From positions 1-33,858 of the forward strand of contig JAFNAB010000025.1 of assembly GCA_017859955.1 (NCBI GenBank): a stretch of 33,858 bases of DNA, given 5' to 3'. The position numbers were made by a program, and so were the translations under genes. Each line of letters opens with the position of its first letter. Positions within the stretch are counted from its first letter, which is position 1. Below, piece by piece: positions 1 through 7,250 of this stretch. The notes below the pieces were generated by a model. That model saw nothing but the letters and a program-made list of their open reading frames with translations, was not told the origin of the DNA and did not search any database. Origin of the DNA: Holophagaceae bacterium (GTDB lineage: Bacteria > Acidobacteriota > Holophagae > Holophagales > Holophagaceae).

Positions 1-199
1 CGTCAAGATGACACCAGAACCCGAAGGCTCCCATCCCATCCCGGCTTGACCGTCGTTTCCCGACCGCCTCGCCTTCCGACCCGCCGCAGCCTCAACCGCA
101 GCGAAATACTAGATTAGCAGCCTGACTCTGGCTTGCAAGCACAAATTTTCATCTCCCCTACTCCCGACTGCAGCTTTTCCCGGTATTACATGGTGATTT

Positions 200-228
200 T
201 TGGGAAGAGAGGGGGTGCGGGGTAGAAT
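200..228 (+). promoter_or_regulatory. candidate sigma-70 promoter of trmFO
   Basis: A -35-like TTGGGA (200-205) and a -10-like TAGAAT (223-228) are separated by exactly 17 bases. They lie just upstream of the strong ribosome-binding site GGGAGG (238-243) that precedes the trmFO start. The leader would be about 15-20 bases. This is a pattern match only. Bases 1-199 hold no gene I can support; they may be the 5' region of a divergent gene outside the window. Confidence 0.35.
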
Positions 229-251
229 CCCTCCCTTGGGAGGCAGTAGGC

Positions 252-1583
252 ATGGACATCATGATTGTGGGGGCGGGGCTCGCTGGTTCTGAAGCGGCAT
301 GGCAGTTGGCGCAGCGAGGGCACCAGGTCCACCTATACGAGATGCGTCCTGCCCACCTCACCCCGGCCCACCAGACTGGCAAGGCCGCGGAGATGGTCTG
401 CTCCAACTCCTTCAAGAGCGATGACCCCAATAGCGCAACCGGCATCCTGAAGGCAGAACTGAGGCGAATGGACTCCCTGGTACTTGCTTGCGCTGAGAAG
501 ACCCGAGTCCCGGCTGGAAATTCCCTCGCGGTGGACCGCGAAGCCTTTTCCGACCTCGTCACCGACACCCTCAGGCAGCATCCCCGGATTCAGTGGATCG
601 ACGGCCTGGTCGAAGCCCCGGATCTGAACATGCCCACCATCCTTGCCAGTGGCCCCCTCACCGCTGAGCCCCTGGCGGACTGGCTGGCACAGCGTCTGGG
701 ACAGCCCCGCCTCTTCTTCTATGACGCCATCGCCCCCATCGTGGAGCGGGACTCCATCAACATGGAGATCGCCTTCCGAGCCACACGGTATGACAGAGGT
801 GAACCAGACTTCCTCAACTGCCCCATGGACCAGGCTACCTACGAGCGCTTCCACCAGGCCGTCATGGCTGCCCCCAAGGCGGATCTGCATGACTTCGACA
901 CCCCCTTCTTCGAGGCCTGCCTGCCCATCGAGGTCATGGCGGAACGCGGCCTGGAAACCCTGCGACACGGCCCCATGAAACCCGTGGGCTTAACGGATCC
1001 CCGCACGGGACGCTGGCCCTACGCGGCGGTGCAGCTTCGCCAGGACTCTCTGGCGGGAGACCACTACAATCTGGTGGGCTTCCAAACCCGCCTGAAATGG
1101 TCGGCCCAGCAGGAAGTCTTCCGGATGATCCCCGGCCTGGAGGACGCCGTTTTCGCACGCTTCGGCAGCATCCATCGCAACACCTATGTGGCCGCCCCGG
1201 AGGTCCTGGACGAGACCCTCGCCGTGAAGGTCCAGCCCGGGCTCTGGCTTGCCGGGCAGCTCAGTGGTATCGAAGGGTACCTCGAGTCCACAGCCAGCGG
1301 CCTGGCCGCAGCCTTCGCAGTGGACCGAGCCGCATCCGGCCTCCCCCCCATGCCCTTTCCCCGGGAGACCATGCTGGGCTCCCTTCTGCACCACCTGGCC
1401 CACACACCCATGAAGCACTTCAGCCCGGTCAATGCCATGCTGGGCCTGTTTCCGGAACTTCCGGAAGGTACCCTGGACCATCGCGCGCTCAAGCGAGCCG
1501 GAGGTGCACGAGGACTGAAACAGGCCAAGGGCGCTGCCCAGAGAGCCCGCGCCCTTGAAGCCCTGGAACAGCTCCTGGCCTAG
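252..1583 (+). CDS. trmFO: TrmFO, folate/FAD-dependent tRNA (uracil-54-C5)-methyltransferase
   Basis: This enzyme makes ribothymidine at position 54 in the T-loop of tRNAs in the cytoplasm. It takes the one-carbon unit from methylenetetrahydrofolate and uses FADH2 as reductant. The 443-residue product has the usual family length. It opens with the dinucleotide-binding loop GAGLAGSEAA (about residues 7-16). It carries the conserved Cys50 in VCSNSFKSD and the catalytic-type Cys223 in FEACLPIEVMAERG, and near residue 330 the C-terminal FAD-binding GQLSGIEGY stretch. The start is supported by GGGAGG eight bases upstream. The gene stands alone on this strand and converges on flgL: its TAG and the flgL TAG share the palindrome CTAG at 1580-1583, so no intergenic terminator is possible. 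The identification is secure. Confidence 0.97.
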   Translation: MDIMIVGAGLAGSEAAWQLAQRGHQVHLYEMRPAHLTPAHQTGKAAEMVCSNSFKSDDPNSATGILKAELRRMDSLVLACAEKTRVPAGNSLAVDREAFSDLVTDTLRQHPRIQWIDGLVEAPDLNMPTILASGPLTAEPLADWLAQRLGQPRLFFYDAIAPIVERDSINMEIAFRATRYDRGEPDFLNCPMDQATYERFHQAVMAAPKADLHDFDTPFFEACLPIEVMAERGLETLRHGPMKPVGLTDPRTGRWPYAAVQLRQDSLAGDHYNLVGFQTRLKWSAQQEVFRMIPGLEDAVFARFGSIHRNTYVAAPEVLDETLAVKVQPGLWLAGQLSGIEGYLESTASGLAAAFAVDRAASGLPPMPFPRETMLGSLLHHLAHTPMKHFSPVNAMLGLFPELPEGTLDHRALKRAGGARGLKQAKGAAQRARALEALEQLLA

Positions 1584-2500
1584 GTCAGGAAGTTGAACAG
1601 GTTCTGATTGTTGACCTTGGCCATAACGCTCAAGGCCGCCTGCTGGGAAGTCTGATCGGAGACGAACTGCGTGATGGTGGATGGGTAATCCAGGTCCTCA
1701 TAGCTGCTCTGGATTGCCTTGAGACTGATGTTGTAGGCTCCGAGATTTTCCTGGAGGGTCGTGAGCCCAGCCTGGCGCCCCCCGAGATCCGTGATGACGG
1801 TATTGACCTGATCATGAATGGTCCTCAGGTTGCCATAGGCCGTCTGGATCTGAGTGAGGTTACTGGAACTGAGACCGTTCATCAGGTCCGTGGCGGCCTG
1901 GAAGAGGTCGGTGCTTGAGCCCGCCCCACCACTACCAAAGCAGAGGGTGGAACCCGGCACGTTGGTGGCGACAGAGGCACTGGCCGCAACATCCAGACTG
2001 ATCACCCCGCTATTTCCGGAATAGACCACCGGTGGGGTGGTGGAAAGGGTGTTGTAGCTGAAGGGCTTGGTCGTGGTGTTGGTGCCGGCGAAAATGTATT
2101 TCCCTTGCACCTGGGTATTGGCAAGATCCAGGAATCGATCCCTGATCGCAGATACCTCTGAGACCGCAGCGGCCCGGGCAGTGGATGTGAGGTTCGAGTT
2201 CAGGCCATTCTGAGCCAACTCCATGAGGCGGACCATCGAGGTCTCCATGGAACTTGCGGCCGTCTCCGATGAGGAAAGGAAGTAGCCGGCGGTTTTGGCT
2301 TGGCTGATGTATGAGTTGTTCCGGTCGACGGAGGCCCTGAAGTCCACGATCAATGCAGAACCGGTGGGGTCCTCCCCCAGACGGGAAATGGCGTTGCCCG
2401 AAGAAATCTTCTTCTGTTCAGCGGCGAGCCTTTCCTTGATCCGATTGAGATCCAGCAGGCTTTGACGGTTGGCAGAAGGATTAGGGGTGCGAATGGTCAT
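1580..2500 (-). CDS. flgL: FlgL, flagellar hook-filament junction protein (HAP3)
   Basis: FlgL is exported by the flagellar type III apparatus and forms the second junction ring between hook and filament. The 306-residue protein has a flagellin-like N-terminal coiled coil (about residues 10-130: LLDLNRIKERLAAEQKKISS, then SSMETSMVRLMELAQNGLN). It also has the family signature of flagellin-type proteins near residues 130-150 (RDRFLDLANTQVQGKYIFAG). The C-terminal helix (about 235-306) ends in a typical LFNFLT tail. The start has GAGGTG upstream in the series GAGGTGATCC-ATG. It is the last gene of the flgH-flgL block, 14 bases after flgK. Family knowledge predicts late expression under sigma-28 once the hook is finished, in line with the promoter seen before flgM. 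Confidence 0.93.
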   Translation of the reverse strand: MTIRTPNPSANRQSLLDLNRIKERLAAEQKKISSGNAISRLGEDPTGSALIVDFRASVDRNNSYISQAKTAGYFLSSSETAASSMETSMVRLMELAQNGLNSNLTSTARAAAVSEVSAIRDRFLDLANTQVQGKYIFAGTNTTTKPFSYNTLSTTPPVVYSGNSGVISLDVAASASVATNVPGSTLCFGSGGAGSSTDLFQAATDLMNGLSSSNLTQIQTAYGNLRTIHDQVNTVITDLGGRQAGLTTLQENLGAYNISLKAIQSSYEDLDYPSTITQFVSDQTSQQAALSVMAKVNNQNLFNFLT

Positions 2501-2514
2501 GGATCACCTCGCAG

Positions 2515-3948
2515 CTATTGGCCGAAATTATTGATCAGCTGGTTGGTCAGCTGGTCAATGACATTGATGAACCGGGCGCAGGCCTGGTAGCCGCGCTGGT
2601 AGGCCATCAGGTTGGTGGCCTCCTCGTCCAGATCAACTCCGGAGACGCTCTCCCGTTGGTTCTGAAGGGCCGTGCTCAGGTTTTCATAGTTCGTGGCACC
2701 AGTTGCGAAACGCTGGGCATCCGTGCCGATGCCGTTGATCAGACTGCTTACCTGGGTGGTGAACTGACCGCTGCTAGAAAGATTGAAGATCGCCTTGGCA
2801 TTGGCATTGTTGCCCGACTCCCCCGAAGCACCAGCTGCGGCGATGAGACTGGAATCGCTCTTGATGGCCGCATTTACACTTAGCGAATTGACCATCCCCA
2901 AATAGTTATTGGCCGAGGTGATGCCGGTGGGCAGGCCATTGTTGGCGACGGTCCCGGTAAAGAAGTAGTTGTTGGTCTGGACGCCATCCTTGGCATAACC
3001 GTTGTAGTGGAGCTGGTTGACTCCACTGGCGATCCCCGCCGCCAACTGGTCCAGCTGGCTCTGGTAGCCAGGGATGATGTTGTCCCTCAGGTCCAGATTC
3101 GCCCCCAGACTGCCCTCGAGAATCCCCCCCGTAACGTCGGTGGGCGCAGCAGATCCGGATGTCAGATCCACACGATAGTAGTTCCCCAGCGCTGGGTCCG
3201 CAGTTGCGGTGAGCGTGCTGGCCTTGTCCCCAGCTACCAGAATTCCAGCCCCGCTCTCCAGCATGATCTGGAGGCGACCATCGTCATCCTCGAAGGCCTG
3301 GATGCCGACAAGCTTGGACAACTTGTCCACCAGAGCTGAACGCTGGTCCCGTGCGTCACTGTTTGCACCCGTAGCGGCTTCAGAGGCAATGGCCTTGTTC
3401 AGGTCCGCGATCTGCGCCGTGAGGGTGTTGACCTCGCTTACCTGGTCGGAAATAGCCGAGTTGGCTGAATCCCGCACCTGGGTCAGCATCTGGTAGCGGC
3501 TCTTGAGACCGTCCACTAATGTCTGAGCCTGGCCCACAAGGTTGGTGCGAAGGGCTGTATTTTCAGGGTTGGAAGCCAGGTCCTGGAAGCCCTTGAAGAA
3601 GTTGCCCACTATAGTGCTGAGTCCGGAGGTGCCGTCATCCTCAAAAGCAGTGGACACCGATTCGATGCTGTTATCCCGGGTCTGAGCCCCCATTTGCCGG
3701 CTCAGGGTCTGGCTGATCTGAAGATCCAGTAAGCGGTTTCGAATCCCCGAGATGCTGGTGAGGTTTACACCTTGGCCGTACATCTGGCCGTTCTGGTAGA
3801 CCGCACCGGCCGAGGACAGGTTGACGACCTGCCGGCTGTAGTTGGGCGTGTTGATGTTGGTGATGTTGTGGCCAACAACATTCAGGGCACTTTGGGTCGC
3901 CTGGAGCCCAGAGAGTCCGATGTTCAGACTGGAGTTCAAGCCAGACAT
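2515..3948 (-). CDS. flgK: FlgK, flagellar hook-associated protein 1 (HAP1)
   Basis: FlgK is the first hook-filament junction protein, secreted through the flagellar export gate. The 477-residue product has the rod/hook/HAP N-terminal signature (SSLNIGLSGLQATQSALNVV, about residues 6-25, followed by GHNITNINTPNYSRQ). Its C-terminal helix (SGVDLDEEATNLMAYQRGYQ, about 437-456) is the diagnostic axial-protein C-terminal motif. The variable middle domain is short for the family (E. coli FlgK is longer at 547). A perfect AGGAGG ribosome-binding site lies seven bases before the ATG. It follows the flgN-like chaperone gene by nine bases and precedes flgL by 14, so it is part of one transcription unit. 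Confidence 0.95.
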   Translation of the reverse strand: MSGLNSSLNIGLSGLQATQSALNVVGHNITNINTPNYSRQVVNLSSAGAVYQNGQMYGQGVNLTSISGIRNRLLDLQISQTLSRQMGAQTRDNSIESVSTAFEDDGTSGLSTIVGNFFKGFQDLASNPENTALRTNLVGQAQTLVDGLKSRYQMLTQVRDSANSAISDQVSEVNTLTAQIADLNKAIASEAATGANSDARDQRSALVDKLSKLVGIQAFEDDDGRLQIMLESGAGILVAGDKASTLTATADPALGNYYRVDLTSGSAAPTDVTGGILEGSLGANLDLRDNIIPGYQSQLDQLAAGIASGVNQLHYNGYAKDGVQTNNYFFTGTVANNGLPTGITSANNYLGMVNSLSVNAAIKSDSSLIAAAGASGESGNNANAKAIFNLSSSGQFTTQVSSLINGIGTDAQRFATGATNYENLSTALQNQRESVSGVDLDEEATNLMAYQRGYQACARFINVIDQLTNQLINNFGQ

Positions 3949-3957
3949 GGGAGCCTC

Positions 3958-4254
3958 CTAGACACTCTGATGAAACTTGAGGGAAATGGAACCCGGCAGG
4001 GGGATGCTTCCCCTACGCTGGTAGGCCGCATCCTGGTTGAGGCCCATCAGCGTAGCGCGCAGAGGAGCCTGGAGTCCGTGAATCAGGGACTGGATGTTGG
4101 CTAAACGCTGGCGAAGCTTCTGCGCCTCGTCACGGTTCTTGGGCCAATCAATCACGTCCGGCCAGCGAACACTGCCCAGCAATGGAAGGGGATCCTCCCC
4201 TGCGATGAGCCGATGCTCCAGGTCCGCCAAGAGAGTCGGCAACGAATGCAGCAT
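3958..4254 (-). CDS. probable FlgN-like export chaperone
   Basis: This 98-residue, mostly helical protein is encoded directly upstream of flgK. In FlgN family members, this is the place of the chaperone that binds the C-terminal helices of FlgK and FlgL before export. The sequence shows a charged amphipathic helix (about residues 38-60, NRDEAQKLRQRLANIQSLI) and a C-terminal segment with a Tyr and Gly (DAAYQRRGSIPL) that resembles the loosely conserved C-terminus of FlgN proteins. A strong GGGAGG ribosome-binding site precedes the ATG. The product is shorter than E. coli FlgN (138 residues) and similarity is weak, so the call rests mainly on position, size and predicted helicity. Confidence 0.6.
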   Translation of the reverse strand: MLHSLPTLLADLEHRLIAGEDPLPLLGSVRWPDVIDWPKNRDEAQKLRQRLANIQSLIHGLQAPLRATLMGLNQDAAYQRRGSIPLPGSISLKFHQSV

Positions 4255-4305
4255 GGAATACCTCCCACCTATTCCAAGGCAAGGGGCATACCAGTCGAGA
4301 CGGAA

Positions 4306-4620
4306 TCAGGCCAGGAAGTCGAGACGCCCCTCAAGGGCCTGAGCGGGCGAAGATTCTGGCGACTCGGAGGAGGACTCCCCCGCCTCCTCGTCCTCTTCCG
4401 AGGGAGTCTCCTGTCCACCCCGTCCTTTTCGCTCCTCGGTACGAAGCCCTTCGGCCTTTCCGATACCATGAACGCTGTCCTGCTCTTCCGCGAGGTGGTC
4501 CTCAGCAGCCTTCCTGCGGGCAGCCTCCCGCTGGATCTGCTCGCTCACTTCCAGGGACATCCGGACTGCTTCAACATTGGCGGTCTGAAAAATCTGCCTC
4601 TGGCCGAGCGGAGTGATCAT
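4306..4620 (-). CDS. small charged protein of unknown function in the flagellar operon
   Basis: I do not recognise this 104-residue protein. It starts nine bases after the flgM stop and is followed by the flgN-like gene, so it is embedded in the late flagellar unit. The N-terminal third (about residues 1-50) looks like an ordered helix ending in LEVSEQIQREAARRKAAEDH. The C-terminal half (about 55-95) is very acidic and low-complexity (EEDEEAGESSSESPESS), probably disordered. No signal peptide or membrane segment is visible. The ribosome-binding site is weak, so translational coupling to flgM is likely. It could be a regulator or export cofactor, but nothing in the sequence decides this. The opposite strand carries long open frames here that lack any family resemblance. 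Confidence 0.65.
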   Translation of the reverse strand: MITPLGQRQIFQTANVEAVRMSLEVSEQIQREAARRKAAEDHLAEEQDSVHGIGKAEGLRTEERKGRGGQETPSEEDEEAGESSSESPESSPAQALEGRLDFLA

Positions 4621-4629
4621 GGCGAACCA

Positions 4630-4935
4630 TCACTTCTCTTGGCCGGGAGGGGTGTAATCCCGCACCAAACCTTCAGCCACCGCTTCTCCATCCGGATGGT
4701 AATCATCGGATTCCATCTGAGCCCTCAAGGCCTCCACCTTGGCCTCCCGGACATCCGGAAGCTTGGCGATCCTGGCCTGGACCACGGTGATGAAGCTGGC
4801 TGTGCTTGAAACACTGAGCGCATCCCCGACACTCGGGGCTGAACCGCTGGGAGCGGCATGATGTGTGGTCGCTGAGCCGGCCTTGGCCACGCTCTGCGAG
4901 GCCCCTACGCCGCTAGTCTTGCCACTCACCCGCAT
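4630..4935 (-). CDS. flgM: FlgM, anti-sigma-28 factor
   Basis: FlgM binds the flagellar sigma factor FliA and is exported through the finished hook, which releases late gene expression. The 101-residue protein has the usual size. Its N-terminal half is low-complexity and presumably disordered. Its C-terminal half (about residues 48-95, FITVVQARIAKLPDVREAKV then LRAQMESDDYHPDGEAVAEG) matches the sigma-binding region of the family: helix, the I..LPDVR..KV turn, then the YHPD..A.A segment. AGGTG lies before the ATG. The gene sits behind a sigma-28-like -10 element (4957-4964), so FlgM would be made under the control of the factor it inhibits, as in enteric bacteria. Confidence 0.93.
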   Translation of the reverse strand: MRVSGKTSGVGASQSVAKAGSATTHHAAPSGSAPSVGDALSVSSTASFITVVQARIAKLPDVREAKVEALRAQMESDDYHPDGEAVAEGLVRDYTPPGQEK

Positions 4936-4956
4936 CTTGCACCTCGATCAACCATC

Positions 4957-4983
4957 CTATCGGCAGGTGCTGGTAATAAATCA
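4957..4983 (-). promoter_or_regulatory. candidate sigma-28 (FliA) promoter for flgM-flgL
   Basis: Read on the minus strand, GCCGATAG (4964-4957) matches the FliA -10 consensus GCCGATAA at seven of eight bases. Eleven bases upstream, TGATTTAT (4983-4976) is a weaker match to TAAAGTTT. Transcription would begin near 4950, about 15 bases before flgM. The element fills the only gap in the flagellar block (45 bases) and its -35 overlaps the flgJ stop codon. Confidence 0.6.
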
Positions 4984-5316
4984 AGCCTGGGTCTTGATTT
5001 TTTCTGACTCCTGACGGGTAGCCCACGCATCTTCGAGCCTGGACGCCAATCCCCAACCTTTCCCGGAAGTCATGGCATGATCCACCACGGCCTGATCAAG
5101 CAGGTATTCGTAGGTAGTCCGGGCAGTGCCTCCGTTCCCGAAGAGCCCGGTGTGCTGGACAGTCTTTCTCATGGTCTGGAATATCTGGGCCATCAGCATG
5201 CCCTCAAACTGTTTGGCTGCCTCCGCAGGGCTCGCCTTGCCCGAAGGCATAGGCATTTCCTGCAGCAGCGCCTCCGAGGGCATGCGAACCGGGGAGCTTA
5301 GCAGAAGGTCGCTCAC
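4981..5316 (-). CDS. flgJ: FlgJ-type rod-binding protein (rod domain only)
   Basis: This is the rod-capping/rod-binding part of FlgJ, acting in the periplasm during flagellar rod assembly. The 111-residue protein contains the rod-binding domain (about residues 28-95): AAKQFEGMLMAQIFQTMRKT, the GLFGNGG..RTTYEYLLDQAV block and SGKGWGLASRLEDA. It lacks the C-terminal muramidase domain found in gamma-proteobacterial FlgJ (about 313 residues). Such single-domain forms are common outside that group, where another enzyme opens the murein. The start is a GTG whose last bases overlap the flgI stop (GTGA at 5316-5313), indicating translational coupling with flgI. Confidence 0.88.
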   Translation of the reverse strand: MSDLLLSSPVRMPSEALLQEMPMPSGKASPAEAAKQFEGMLMAQIFQTMRKTVQHTGLFGNGGTARTTYEYLLDQAVVDHAMTSGKGWGLASRLEDAWATRQESEKIKTQA

Positions 5317-6422
5317 AGGATCCTCAGCTCAGCATTCAAGGCACCAGCATCCTTGATGGCCTGAAGGATGGCCACCAGATCCCTGGGAGTGACTCCAAGG
5401 CCATTGAGCATTTCCACCATCCGGCCAACCGTCACACCCGGTTCCAGGCTGGCGATCTTGGCCTTCTCCTCGGTGACAGCCACATCCTTCTTGGTCGCCG
5501 TCTCGGTCTTGCCCTGACTCCTGGGCGCCGGCTGGGAAACCAGGGGAGTGGAACTGACAACAATGGAGAGACCACCTTGCACGATACTCACGGCCCCGAT
5601 CTTCACGTCTGTCCCGAGAATCACCGTCCCGGTCTTCTCGTTGACGACTACCCGGGCCCTGGGCTGAAGCTGGACCGGCAAATTCTCCAGGCGCGCCACC
5701 AGCTCCACGACCTTCCCCTGGAAGCCCTCGGGCACCAGGACCTCCACCGTGCGGGAATCCAAGGGCTTGGCGGCTTCCACCCCCAGCTCCTCATTGATGC
5801 TGTTGACCACGCGAACCGCCGTAGTGAAGTCCTCTTCCGTCAGGCTGTATCGAAGGAAACGACGATCATTGAAACTCCCGGCGACCTCCCGCTCCACCAG
5901 CGCACCATCGGGCACACGGCCGACCGTGGGGTGATTCTTGGTGGCTCCGGCGCCCGCACCACCGGCCGAAAAGCCCCCGACCAGGAGGGGGCCCTGGCCC
6001 ACGGCATAGGTCTGTCCGTCCGCCCCCTGGAGGGGGGCCATCAGGAGTGTTCCTCCCGCCAGGGAGGTCGCATCTCCAGTGGAGCTGACCGTAATGTCGA
6101 TGCGCTGGCCGGGCTTGGAGAAGGCTGGGAGGTCTGCGGTCACCATGACTGCAGCGACGTTCTTCACCTTCACGGAGGACGGGCTGATGGAGATGCCCTG
6201 GCGTGCCATCAGGTTGGTGAGGGTCTGGACCGTGAACTTGGTCTGGTCTTTGTCGCCAGTGCCATTGAGGCCGACGACGACGCCATAGCCAAGAAGCTGG
6301 TTGCCCCGGACCCCCTGAAGGCGGGCCACCTCCTTGAGGCGGGCCTCCACCTTCTTATCAGGGACCGGGGTCGCCCCGAGCAGAGATCCAAGACAGAGGC
6401 AGTAAAGGATGGACTTGCGCAT
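5313..6422 (-). CDS. flgI: FlgI, flagellar P-ring protein
   Basis: FlgI forms the P-ring, the periplasmic bushing around the flagellar rod at the peptidoglycan layer. The 369-residue length matches the family. A signal peptide (MRKSILYCLCLGSLLGATP) precedes the conserved N-terminal block ARLKEVARLQGVRGNQLLGY and GYGVVVGLNGTGDKDQTKFT (about residues 27-65). The VKNVAAVMVTADLPAF block and the C-terminal VGRMVEMLNGLGVTPRDLVA (about 331-350) are also diagnostic. It begins 12 bases after flgH and its stop overlaps the flgJ start. The L- and P-rings imply a diderm cell with a flagellum crossing an outer membrane. Confidence 0.97.
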   Translation of the reverse strand: MRKSILYCLCLGSLLGATPVPDKKVEARLKEVARLQGVRGNQLLGYGVVVGLNGTGDKDQTKFTVQTLTNLMARQGISISPSSVKVKNVAAVMVTADLPAFSKPGQRIDITVSSTGDATSLAGGTLLMAPLQGADGQTYAVGQGPLLVGGFSAGGAGAGATKNHPTVGRVPDGALVEREVAGSFNDRRFLRYSLTEEDFTTAVRVVNSINEELGVEAAKPLDSRTVEVLVPEGFQGKVVELVARLENLPVQLQPRARVVVNEKTGTVILGTDVKIGAVSIVQGGLSIVVSSTPLVSQPAPRSQGKTETATKKDVAVTEEKAKIASLEPGVTVGRMVEMLNGLGVTPRDLVAILQAIKDAGALNAELRIL

Positions 6423-6434
6423 GGAATCCCCGGA

Positions 6435-7076
6435 TCAGAAAGGCCAGATGAAGTTCAGGAGGCGGCTGATGTAGCCGGGCTTCAGGGTCTCGTCCACAAC
6501 ACCCTGGCCACCATATCCGATCCGCAACTCGGCCACCTGGGCACTGGTCACCGTGTTGGTGTTGTCCAACCGCAGGGGATCGAGGAGACCCGCGACATAG
6601 AGTCGCTGGGTTTCATTGTTGAGCTGGATATCCCGGTACCCCTCGAAGATGAGGTTCCCGTTGCTCATAACCTTGACGATCCGGGCGGTGACGGTGGTGG
6701 TAAAGGTGGCGCTGCGCCCGGTGGTGCCACTCCCCTTGTATTTATTGGTGGTCGTGGTCGATTTGGCTTCCTTGAGAAGCTGAACCGGAGTCGTCCACTT
6801 ATTGGACCCTTCCCGGCCAGTGGTCAGATCTGCCTTTGAGATGGCACTGGTGGCCTCAGAGATCTTGATGGTCACCAGATCATTCAGGCGAGAGGCACGG
6901 AGATCCGCCACCATCGACTTGTCACGCCATAGGGATCCGTCCGACAGGGCGCTCTGCCCAATGCCATCCTCCACGTAGGGGATGCGGTTCTTCTTAGTCA
7001 GGGTCGTATCGTGGCGCTTGGGGATCGAACACCCCACCACCAGAAGCATCACCAATATGGGCAATATTTTCCGCAT
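6435..7076 (-). CDS. flgH: FlgH, flagellar L-ring lipoprotein
   Basis: FlgH forms the outer-membrane L-ring. I place the start at 7076 because a GGAG lies seven bases upstream and the sequence then begins with a compact lipoprotein signal, MRKILPILVMLLVVGC, giving acylated Cys16. The longer frame up to 7139 would bury this signal behind 21 residues and would run across the sigma-54 site. The 213-residue product carries the family blocks SLWRDKSMVADLRASRLNDL and ATFTTTVTARIVKVMSNGNL, then LIFEGYRDIQLNNETQRLYV and the GYGGQGVVDE segment near the C-terminus. It is the first gene of the flagellar block; the next gene upstream is divergent. Confidence 0.95.
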   Translation of the reverse strand: MRKILPILVMLLVVGCSIPKRHDTTLTKKNRIPYVEDGIGQSALSDGSLWRDKSMVADLRASRLNDLVTIKISEATSAISKADLTTGREGSNKWTTPVQLLKEAKSTTTTNKYKGSGTTGRSATFTTTVTARIVKVMSNGNLIFEGYRDIQLNNETQRLYVAGLLDPLRLDNTNTVTSAQVAELRIGYGGQGVVDETLKPGYISRLLNFIWPF

Positions 7077-7099
7077 AACCTGACTCCACACCGGAGGAT

Positions 7100-7115
7100 T
7101 GCAGGGGCCGTGCCA
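7100..7115 (-). promoter_or_regulatory. candidate sigma-54 (RpoN) promoter for flgH
   Basis: On the minus strand the 16 bases TGGCACGGCCCCTGCA match the RpoN consensus TGGCACG-N4-TTGCA with one difference (C for the first T of the -12 box). The GG and GC doublets have the required spacing. Transcription would begin about 12 bases downstream, near 7090, just ahead of the flgH ribosome-binding site and start at 7076. RpoN-driven basal-body genes are well known in polar flagellates. Confidence 0.7.
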
Positions 7116-7250
7116 GGAACGCGTTACCGCCGGACGCAAGCATCAGGCATGGTCCTGCATTCCCGTATCTTGGCCAGGAAGGGCCATGGGCGAGTGCGCC
7201 ACGGCTTTCCACGAATTTTGCCTACCAAGCCTCACCGCCCAGGAGGCCCC

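Noticed and set aside
5577-6839. Long plus-strand frame of 420 codons opposite flgI and flgH
   Set aside because: Its sequence has no family resemblance and is rich in His, Asp and Gly as expected for the antisense of a GC-rich gene. The minus-strand genes are certain.
7077-7139. Longer N-terminus for FlgH
   Set aside because: It would put 21 residues before a clean lipoprotein signal and translate through the sigma-54 promoter; the ATG at 7076 has a good ribosome-binding site.
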